From an uncultured Bacilli bacterium (GTDB taxonomy: Bacteria > Bacillota_I > Bacilli_A > RF39 > UBA660), in NCBI GenBank assembly GCA_947628075.1, contig CANQYF010000039.1:1-9544 (forward strand): a stretch of DNA of 9,544 nucleotides, given 5' to 3'. Under the pieces are notes generated by a model, which saw nothing but the letters and a program-made list of their open reading frames with translations, did not search any database and was not told where the DNA came from. Positions 1-5,504 of this stretch are shown piece after piece (the stretch's first letter is position 1; each line of letters begins with the position of its first letter). Both the position numbers and the translations under genes were made by a program.

Positions 1-63
1 AAATTTTTTAGGATAATAATCGAATAATTCTTTTTGGGTTTTAAAAACATTTATAATACTCAT
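1..63 (-). CDS. Possible 5' end of a divergent gene (partial, off left edge)
   Basis: Reading the minus strand from an ATG at 63-61, the frame stays open for 21 codons to the window edge. The peptide begins MSIINVFKTQKELF and is lysine- and aromatic-rich, which is plausible for an N-terminus. All three plus-strand frames hit stops within the first 27 bases, so no plus-strand gene covers this stretch. There is no Shine-Dalgarno before the ATG, but a TATAAT lies six bases upstream of it on the minus strand. I do not recognise the family. The stretch is short enough that an open frame by chance in AT-rich DNA is a real alternative, for example if a plus-strand gene simply ends before base 27. 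Confidence 0.35.
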   Translation of the reverse strand, partial: MSIINVFKTQKELFDYYPKKF

Positions 64-73
64 AGAAATATTA

Positions 74-106
74 TATCGCTAATGCCTCGAAGAGGCATTA
101 GCGATA
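74..106. other. Perfect 15-bp inverted repeat (strong hairpin)
   Basis: The arms 74-88 and 92-106 are perfectly complementary over 15 bp (seven G-C pairs) around a 3-nt GAA loop. It is the most stable hairpin visible in the window. No T-tract follows it directly on either strand, so by itself it is not a classical intrinsic terminator. Its 3' arm shares bases 103-106 with the next hairpin, so the two cannot form fully at the same time. It lies between a possible leftward gene and tilS. Confidence 0.8.
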
Positions 107-142
107 AAAGAATTGATTTATCATATTCTTTTATCTTTTTTT
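103..142 (+). terminator. AT-rich hairpin with T7 tract, possible terminator/attenuator
   Basis: The arms 103-113 and 125-135 pair over 11 bp. An inner TGA/TCA extension closes a 4-nt loop, and seven Ts follow at 136-142. The layout is that of a plus-strand intrinsic terminator, although the stem is weak (few G-C pairs). It would stop transcripts entering from the left before the tilS promoter. Because bases 103-106 are also part of the stronger 74-106 hairpin, it could act as the terminator half of an attenuator. That regulatory reading is inference. Confidence 0.45.
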
Positions 143-163
143 ATGATATTTTTGTGATAATTC

Positions 164-192
164 TTGCCAAAGGATAACTAATTGTATACAAT
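164..192 (+). promoter_or_regulatory. Sigma-A-type promoter for the tilS operon
   Basis: A -35 box TTGCCA (164-169) and a -10 box TACAAT (187-192) are separated by exactly 17 bases, and each matches consensus at five of six positions. The predicted transcription start is near 199, giving a leader of about 17 nt before the ATG at 216. Confidence 0.7.
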
Positions 193-215
193 AATCTTTG
201 GGAAAGCGAGAAACT

Positions 216-1556
216 ATGGAAAACGTTTATAATTTTTTAGATAAATTGTTAAAAAATAATGATTCCTTAGTAATAGGGGTATCTGGAGGACCAGACTCTA
301 TGTGTCTTTTAAATATTCTAATTTCTTATAAAGATAAGTTAAATTTAAAAATTATATGTGCTCACGTTAACCATGGTTTAAGGAAAGAAAGTGAAGAAGA
401 AGCAGAATTTGTTAAAGATTTTTGTCAAAAAAATAATATTATATTTGAATACTTAAAGATTAATAAATATACTAAAAATAAATTTAGTGAAGAAGAAGCT
501 CGTAAAAAGAGATATAGTTTTTTTGACGAGTTAATAGAAAAATATCGGGCAAATTATCTCATGACAGCTCATCATGGAAATGATTTGGAAGAAACGATAT
601 TAATGCGTTTAGTAAGAGGAAGTAATCTTAAAGGTTATATAGGTATTCCTCTTATAAGTGAGAATACTCAATATAAAATAATAAGACCTCTTTTATTTCT
701 TAATAAAAAAGGAATTATAGAATATTTAAATAAAAATAATATTAATTATGTCGAAGATTTATCTAATGATTCTTTAAAATATACTCGTAACAGGTTTAGA
801 AAACATATGTTACCATTTTTAGAAAAAGAAGATAAAAATGTTCATATTAAGTTTTTAAAGTATAGTAAAGAATTACAGGATTATCATAATTATATATGTA
901 GAATAATAGATCCAATTATTGAGAATAATTATAAAAATAATAGAATTAATATTGAATATTTAAAAAAAGAAGATGAATTTATTCAAAGAAAAATAATTGA
1001 AAGAATAATTGAATTAATTCAGAAGGATGAAATATTAAATATTAGTGATAAACAATTAGATAATATTTTAAAATTAATAAAAAATTCTAAAAATAGAATA
1101 ATAAATTTAAGTGATAATTTTATTGCCAGAGTTAGTTATAATTATTTATATATTGAGAAAAATATTAATGATTGTGATTATCTATATGAATTTGATAAAA
1201 GCATAACTATTTTAGATAAATATAGAATAGAAGAAATTAGTAATACTAATGATAAAAGTAATAATGTCATAAGACTTAATAAGAAAGAAATTTCTTTGCC
1301 ACTTATGATAAGGCCATTTAAAAAAGGCGATAAAATAAAAGTAAAAAATTTAAATGGTACTAAAAAAGTAAGTGATATTTTTATAAATTCCAAATTAGAT
1401 TTAAAAAAAAGAAAAGAATATCCATTACTTGTTGATAGCCAAAATAATGTAATTTGGATACCAGGAATAAAAAAATCAACATTTGATAAGGAAATTTTAG
1501 AAAAGTATGATATAATACTTAAGTATACGGAGGAAAAAGATGAACAGAGAAAATAA
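216..1556 (+). CDS. tilS: tRNA(Ile)-lysidine synthase TilS
   Basis: This cytosolic PP-loop ATPase attaches lysine to C34 of the CAU-anticodon tRNA-Ile, so that it reads AUA and is charged with isoleucine. AUA codons are common in this window, so the enzyme should be essential. The 446-residue protein shows the PP-loop SGGPDS at 23-28, HVNHGLR at 50-56, the EEEARKKRYSFF region at about 92-103, TAHHGNDLEET at 117-127, and a C-terminal substrate-binding domain (RPFKKGDKI through VIWIPGIKKS). Length and domain order are normal. In the HHxDD motif the first Asp is Asn122, while Asp123 is kept. I chose the ATG at 216 rather than an in-frame TTG at 198, because 198 coincides with the predicted transcription start and the family normally begins a little over 20 residues before SGGPDS. 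The ribosome site is weak. The 3' end overlaps ftsH by 17 nt. Confidence 0.96.
   Translation: MENVYNFLDKLLKNNDSLVIGVSGGPDSMCLLNILISYKDKLNLKIICAHVNHGLRKESEEEAEFVKDFCQKNNIIFEYLKINKYTKNKFSEEEARKKRYSFFDELIEKYRANYLMTAHHGNDLEETILMRLVRGSNLKGYIGIPLISENTQYKIIRPLLFLNKKGIIEYLNKNNINYVEDLSNDSLKYTRNRFRKHMLPFLEKEDKNVHIKFLKYSKELQDYHNYICRIIDPIIENNYKNNRINIEYLKKEDEFIQRKIIERIIELIQKDEILNISDKQLDNILKLIKNSKNRIINLSDNFIARVSYNYLYIEKNINDCDYLYEFDKSITILDKYRIEEISNTNDKSNNVIRLNKKEISLPLMIRPFKKGDKIKVKNLNGTKKVSDIFINSKLDLKKRKEYPLLVDSQNNVIWIPGIKKSTFDKEILEKYDIILKYTEEKDEQRK
1508..1526 (+). promoter_or_regulatory. Possible internal ftsH promoter with 12-bp palindrome
   Basis: Inside the end of tilS, TGA followed by TATAAT (1508-1516) forms an extended -10 element, with a predicted start near 1523. 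A perfect 12-bp palindrome, ATACTTAAGTAT (1515-1526), overlaps the -10 end and start point just before the ftsH GGAGG (1529-1533). No -35 box sits at normal spacing; a TTGATA lies 22 bases upstream. In AT-rich coding DNA such matches can arise by chance. Confidence 0.3.
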
Positions 1557-3516
1557 TAAATTAAAAAATAGTTTCCCTTATTTAATTCTTTTAGGGGTAA
1601 TTATAGTAATATTAATTGTTATTCAATTTGAAGGATCAGTAGTTAATAAATTATCAACTGGAGAATTGATACAAGAATTAAAAGAAAATAACGTTACTGA
1701 ATTAACTATTACCCCTAATAGTAATGAATCAGTATATTATGTAGAAGGAAAACTAGAAGGTTATAAAGAAAGCGAAAGTTTTAAAACTAAGATAATTGCA
1801 GAAGAAATGTCAATTATTACTGAATATGTTACAGAAAATAATATTAAAGAATATGATACAAATAGTGATCCTGGCAGTAGTGCATTTCTTTATATTTTAG
1901 TCAATGTCTTACCATTTGTAATTATTGTAGTATTTGGATATTTCTTAGTTAAAAAATTAGCTATGTCTAATAAAAATTCAGTTGATTTTGGTCGTAGTAG
2001 AGCCAGACTTTCAACCGATAGTGATAAGAAGAGCTTTAAAGATGTAGCGGGACTTACTGAAGAAAAACAAGAAGTAGAAGAATTAATTGACTTTTTAAGA
2101 AATCCTAAGAAATTCCAAAAATTAGGAGCAAGAATACCAAAAGGAGTTTTATTAGTAGGGCCTCCAGGAACTGGTAAAACATTACTTGCCAAGGCAGTTG
2201 CTGGTGAAGCTAATGTACCATTCTTTTATATAAGTGGATCTGACTTTGTTGAATTATTTGTAGGTGTTGGAGCATCTCGTGTCAGAGACATGTTTAAGGA
2301 AGCCAAAAGAAGTGCTCCATGTTTAATATTTATTGATGAAATAGATGCTGTTGGACGTCAAAGAGGTACTGGCTTAGGTGGAGGCCACGATGAACGTGAA
2401 CAAACATTAAATCAATTACTTACTGAGATGGATGGTTTTGGCGAAAATGAAGGAATTATTATAATTGCAGCCACTAATAGACCAGATGTTTTAGACCCAG
2501 CCTTACTTCGTCCAGGTAGATTTGATAGACAAGTTACCATTAATTTACCTGATGCTAATGCCAGAGAAGAAATTTTAAAAGTTCATGCTAAAAATAAAAT
2601 ACTTGATAGTTCCGTAAACTTAAATAATTTAAGCTTAAGAACGCCAGGTTTTAGTGGAGCCGATTTGGAAAATCTATTAAATGAAGCGGCATTACTTGCT
2701 GTTCGTAGAAATAAACCGGCTATATCAATGGATGAAATTGATGAAGCTACAGATAGAGTATTAATGGGGCCAGCCAAAACATCTAGAAAAATTACTGATA
2801 AAGAGAAAAAATTGGTATCATTACATGAAGCTGGTCATGCTGTAATTGGTATAAAGTTAGAAGACGCTAATGAAGTTCATAAAATAACCATTATACCAAG
2901 AGGTATGGCTGGTGGTTATACAATGATGCTTCCAAAAGAAGAAAAAATGGTTGTGGCTACAAAAAGAGAATTATTAGCGCAAATAACCGGACTTTTAGGT
3001 GGAAGAGTTTCTGAAGAAGTTTTCTTAAATGAAGTATCTACCGGAGCATCTGATGACTTTAAAAAAGCCACTAATATCGCAAGGAGCATGGTAACTGAAT
3101 ATGGTATGAGCGATCTTGGACCAATGCAATATGAAGAACAAAGTGGCAGTGTCTTTTTAGGAAGAGATTATGGTAAAACGAAAAACTTTAGTGATCAAGT
3201 AGCATTAGAAATTGATAGAGAAACAAGAAAGATTATCGAAGAATGTTATGAGAAAGCAAAAGAAATAATTGAAAATAATAAAGGATTAATTACTTTATTA
3301 AGTGAAGCTTTAATGAAATATGAAACCTTAACTAAAGAACAAATTGAATATATTGTTGAAAATGGTGACATTAATTTTAAAGTTGAAAAAAAGAAAGAAG
3401 AAAAAGAAGAAACTTTTGAAGAATTAAAAGAACAAGCAAAAGAATTAAAAATAAAAGGCTATTCTAAAATGAATAAAGAAGAATTAGAAGATGCCATTAA
3501 AGGAAAGGAAGAATAA
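1540..3516 (+). CDS. ftsH: ATP-dependent zinc metalloprotease FtsH, with atypical C-terminal tail
   Basis: This membrane-anchored hexameric AAA+ protease extracts and degrades misfolded membrane proteins and short-lived regulators. Two membrane helices (about 13-30 and 115-137) flank an outer domain of about 85 residues. The AAA module follows: Walker A GPPGTGKT at 207-214, Walker B LIFIDEID at 262-269, and a second region of homology with NRPDVLDPALLRPGRFDR at 313-330. The zinc site is HEAGH at 429-433 with the third ligand, Asp506, in TGASDD. All key residues are intact. After the peptidase domain comes a charged Lys/Glu linker (about 614-624), then residues 625-655 (core LKEQAKELKIKGYSKMNKEE), which resemble the Rho N-terminal motif. 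That addition is not usual in FtsH. The start is set by GGAGG six bases before the ATG. In Bacillus subtilis hpt lies between tilS and ftsH; it is absent here. Confidence 0.97.
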   Translation: MNRENNKLKNSFPYLILLGVIIVILIVIQFEGSVVNKLSTGELIQELKENNVTELTITPNSNESVYYVEGKLEGYKESESFKTKIIAEEMSIITEYVTENNIKEYDTNSDPGSSAFLYILVNVLPFVIIVVFGYFLVKKLAMSNKNSVDFGRSRARLSTDSDKKSFKDVAGLTEEKQEVEELIDFLRNPKKFQKLGARIPKGVLLVGPPGTGKTLLAKAVAGEANVPFFYISGSDFVELFVGVGASRVRDMFKEAKRSAPCLIFIDEIDAVGRQRGTGLGGGHDEREQTLNQLLTEMDGFGENEGIIIIAATNRPDVLDPALLRPGRFDRQVTINLPDANAREEILKVHAKNKILDSSVNLNNLSLRTPGFSGADLENLLNEAALLAVRRNKPAISMDEIDEATDRVLMGPAKTSRKITDKEKKLVSLHEAGHAVIGIKLEDANEVHKITIIPRGMAGGYTMMLPKEEKMVVATKRELLAQITGLLGGRVSEEVFLNEVSTGASDDFKKATNIARSMVTEYGMSDLGPMQYEEQSGSVFLGRDYGKTKNFSDQVALEIDRETRKIIEECYEKAKEIIENNKGLITLLSEALMKYETLTKEQIEYIVENGDINFKVEKKKEEKEETFEELKEQAKELKIKGYSKMNKEELEDAIKGKEE

Positions 3517-3517
3517 G

Positions 3518-3739
3518 ATGTTAGAAACTATATTATTAATTATTTCCGTTTTATTAATAGCCATTGTATTATTACAAGGTAATAAAGCAACAGACTCTGC
3601 CGGAATAATTACAGGTGGTAATCAAGAATTATTCCAAAACATGAAAGAACGCGGAGCAGAATTATTTATTAGTAGACTTACATTGATATTAGGATTATTA
3701 TTCTTTATAATTTCATACATTATCTTCTTAACAGCTTAA
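3518..3739 (+). CDS. secG: Preprotein translocase subunit SecG
   Basis: This is a small subunit of the SecYEG channel that stimulates SecA-driven export. The 73-residue protein has two membrane helices (about 2-20 and 53-71) joined by a loop rich in Gly and polar residues. The conserved VLLQ end of helix 1 (17-20) and the loop ending FISRLT (50-55) are typical of SecG. I chose the ATG at 3518: it follows a purine-rich ribosome site (AAAGGAAAGGAAG, 3499-3511), lies one base after the ftsH stop, and gives the usual size. A start further upstream, inside ftsH, would add a charged extension with no parallel in the family. Translation is probably coupled to ftsH. It is the last gene before a strong terminator. 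Confidence 0.93.
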   Translation: MLETILLIISVLLIAIVLLQGNKATDSAGIITGGNQELFQNMKERGAELFISRLTLILGLLFFIISYIIFLTA

Positions 3740-3762
3740 AGTGCTTCGGCACTTTTTCTTTT
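3738..3762 (+). terminator. Intrinsic terminator of the tilS-ftsH-secG operon
   Basis: A 7-bp perfect stem (AAAGTGC 3738-3744 with GCACTTT 3749-3755) is closed by the very stable C(UUCG)G tetraloop and followed by TTCTTTT. The stem begins at the last two bases of the secG stop codon, so there is essentially no 3' untranslated region. Confidence 0.92.
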
Positions 3763-3794
3763 GGCTTAATATTTACATCAAAATTTAAATAATA

Positions 3795-3823
3795 TTCACA
3801 AAGAAAAATAATTATGTTATAAT
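3795..3823 (+). promoter_or_regulatory. Strong promoter with extended -10
   Basis: The -35 box TTCACA (3795-3800), a 17-base spacer and a perfect TATAAT (3818-3823) preceded by TG one base earlier (3815-3816) make a near-ideal sigma-A promoter. The predicted start is near 3830, which leaves a leader of about 70 nt before the gene at 3902. Confidence 0.8.
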
Positions 3824-3839
3824 TTACTATAGTAGAGCA

Positions 3840-3880
3840 TAGTGTTACGATTTCTGCACATTATATTAAAGGTAGCACTA
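3840..3880 (+). other. Hairpin in the 5' leader of the broken secreted-protein gene
   Basis: TAGTGTTAC (3840-3848) can pair with GTAGCACTA (3872-3880) over 9 bp, including one G-U pair, around a 23-nt loop. It ends a few bases before the GGAAGGG ribosome site. Its position would allow control of translation, but no known riboswitch class is recognisable. The pairing is directly visible; the function is unknown. Confidence 0.4.
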
Positions 3881-3901
3881 GAGTGGAAGGGATTAAGTTA
3901 T

Positions 3902-5065
3902 ATGAAGAATCAGAAGAGGATAATTATAACTATATTACTAGTAGTAGAAGTAATAAGTATATTTTTAACATGGAAATCATATAATGCAGGTAAAATATTA
4001 GAAGATAAAGTTGAGAATAATGTTACAAATGATCATTTTGCTTTTTATATAAAAGAAAATGGCGTATATAAAGAACAAACAGGTAGTACATTTCCAGCGG
4101 GATATCACATAAATAAAAATATGACAGTTTGTGTTGATGAAAATCAAGAAAAGCTTAATGATATACCAATTCAAATGGATATTAATGGTAGTATAACAGT
4201 TACGAGTAATAAAACTGCATATTGTACATTTTATTTAATTAAAAGCACAACAGGTAGTTATATAATAGATGAAATGCCAAAGGGCTTAAAAAAGACTACA
4301 AATCCTGATGATGATCTTGAATATCGTTTTTCAGGAGACAGTTATACAGACGTTAATAATTATATTTGTTTTGGTACATCTAATAGATCAGATTGTATTG
4401 GAGAAGAAGAAAAATATATGTATCGTATAATAGGTGTAGATAGAGAGGGCAGAGTAAAATTATTAAAAGATTCATCAATTGGTAAATATTCATGGAATGA
4501 TGATGCTTCTTCTGATGCAATTTGGGGTAAAAATGATGGCTATGCTGAAGCGTCATTATCATCTTATTTAAATGATGAATGGATAAATACACTGTCTATC
4601 TGGGTAGATTATATCGATGATAATAAATGGAACACTGGGTATGTCGCACGTCCTTCTGATTATAATGATAGTTCTACTATTACCGGCATTGCGGCCCGTA
4701 TAATGAAAAATGAAAAAGGCGGTATTTTAAAACCTGATGCTAAAATAGGGTTAATTAATCCAAGCGATTTTTAATATGCCAAGGACATTAATGGAAATAC
4801 TAATTGCCTATATAATTTAGAAAGTTATGTATGTAAAAGTTGGATGAATTTGGAAGACGCATGGACAATTAGTCGTGTTGATGGGGTCTTTTCTAGTAAC
4901 CAATACCGTGCTTGGCATGTAGTAGAAGCCTCGATAGTTCTAAGTGACCACACTATTTCATATAATGATGATAATGTTTATCCTGTCTTTTATCTAAAAA
5001 ATGATTTATCTATTTCTGATTCTGGAAATGGAGCATATAATGATCCATTTATAATTTCTGAATAA
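3902..5065 (+). pseudogene. Membrane-anchored extracytoplasmic protein interrupted by an in-frame stop
   Basis: From the ATG at 3902 (GGAAGGG ribosome site ten bases upstream) one frame runs to 5065, broken only by TAA at 4772-4774. The first part encodes 290 residues and 96 codons follow the stop. An N-terminal helix (about 7-24) anchors a long outer region. A first module of about 45-113 contains Cys77 and Cys108, possibly disulphide-bonded. A second (about 120-290) has NYICFGT with Cys156/Cys165, then YRIIGVDREGRVKLL and SWNDD. The part after the stop has two more cysteines, WTISR, and an ending of VYPVFYLKND then NDPFIISE. The reading SDF-stop-YA in the middle of a continuous domain suggests that a Tyr codon became TAA. 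The style recalls secreted proteins of uncultured Firmicutes and possibly DUF6273-type domains; I cannot name the family. It is flanked by its own promoter and terminator. A separate start at 4844 lacks a ribosome site. Sequencing error or readthrough remain possible. Confidence 0.75.
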
Positions 5066-5070
5066 CATAC

Positions 5071-5094
5071 GAAGAGAGTAATCTCTTCTTTTTT
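5071..5094 (+). terminator. Intrinsic terminator after the broken gene
   Basis: A perfect 7-bp stem (GAAGAGA 5071-5077 with TCTCTTC 5082-5088) carries a GTAA loop of the GNRA type and is followed by six Ts (5089-5094). It starts five bases after the TAA at 5063-5065. This supports the view that the full frame 3902-5065 was once a single transcription unit. Confidence 0.92.
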
Positions 5095-5105
5095 ATATCT
5101 AGGTG

Positions 5106-5114
5106 TGTTATAAT
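5106..5114 (+). promoter_or_regulatory. Extended -10 promoter for the pilin-rnr operon
   Basis: TGT followed by TATAAT (5106-5114) is a perfect extended -10 element, like the one at 3815-3823. The -35 region would fall in the T-tract of the preceding terminator (5086-5091, TTCTTT), a poor match that an extended -10 can tolerate. The predicted start is near 5121, so the leader before the ATG at 5130 would be only about nine bases. Confidence 0.55.
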
Positions 5115-5129
5115 AAGCGTGTGATTAAA

Positions 5130-5504
5130 ATGAAGAATAAAGGTTTTACTTTAATAGAAATTATTGTTGTAATTGGAATTATGGGAGTAATTGCTTCAAT
5201 AATAACAATTAGTCTTACGGGGACACTTAATTCTACTAAAAAGGACGAGTGTGATAACTTTGTTAAAGAGATTGAAGAGGCTGCATGTGCATATGCTAGT
5301 TTAAATAATAAAAAAATAACTTGTGATAATAATAAATGTGAAGATATCCCTTTAAGCCTTTTAGTAGAGGAAGGGTTAATTATAAGTGAAACAGATAAAT
5401 GTACACAAAAAAATTTAGATTTAGAGGCAACAGTAAGTGTTGAATGGAATAGTAAAGGGGATAAAATATGTACATACAATGGAGACAAAGATTATGAAAG
5501 ATAA
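5130..5504 (+). CDS. Type IV pilin-like (prepilin/pseudopilin) protein
   Basis: This 124-residue protein begins with a class III signal: short and basic, then KG cut before FTLIE (residues 4-10), with the conserved Glu10 at position +5 of the mature form. A hydrophobic helix runs to about 30. Prepilin peptidase would cleave after Gly5, and the helix would pack into a pilus or pseudopilus or remain in the membrane. The C-terminal domain is small and has six cysteines (41, 53, 65, 70, 91, 114), an even number that would allow three disulphides. No pilus ATPase, platform protein or peptidase is in the window, so it is an orphan here. I chose the ATG at 5130 because it gives a standard prepilin leader; upstream GTG codons would lengthen it. 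There is no clear Shine-Dalgarno. The end overlaps rnr by 11 nt, implying co-transcription and possible translational coupling. The specific role (adhesion, DNA uptake or secretion) cannot be told. Confidence 0.85.
   Translation: MKNKGFTLIEIIVVIGIMGVIASIITISLTGTLNSTKKDECDNFVKEIEEAACAYASLNNKKITCDNNKCEDIPLSLLVEEGLIISETDKCTQKNLDLEATVSVEWNSKGDKICTYNGDKDYER

Noticed and set aside
198..215. TTG at 198 as the tilS start
   Set aside because: It coincides with the predicted transcription start, leaving no leader, and adds six residues that the family does not need. The ATG at 216 fits TilS length.
4772..4774. Stop codon reassignment or recoding at the internal TAA
   Set aside because: TAA is the regular stop of every other gene here, no recoding hairpin is evident right after it, and TAAT is an efficient termination context.
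4844..5065. Independent small gene downstream of the in-frame stop
   Set aside because: It is in the same frame as the upstream part, has no ribosome site or promoter, and its sequence is the missing C-terminal part of that protein.
3902..5065. Variable protein of a diversity-generating retroelement
   Set aside because: The C-terminal region loosely recalls C-type-lectin-like surface domains, but there is no reverse transcriptase, template repeat or adenine-mutated repeat pair in the window.
1178..5488. Minus-strand open frames inside tilS, ftsH, the secreted-protein gene and the pilin gene
   Set aside because: They lie wholly opposite well-supported genes, have low-complexity hydrophobic or His/Ser-rich translations, and lack ribosome sites.
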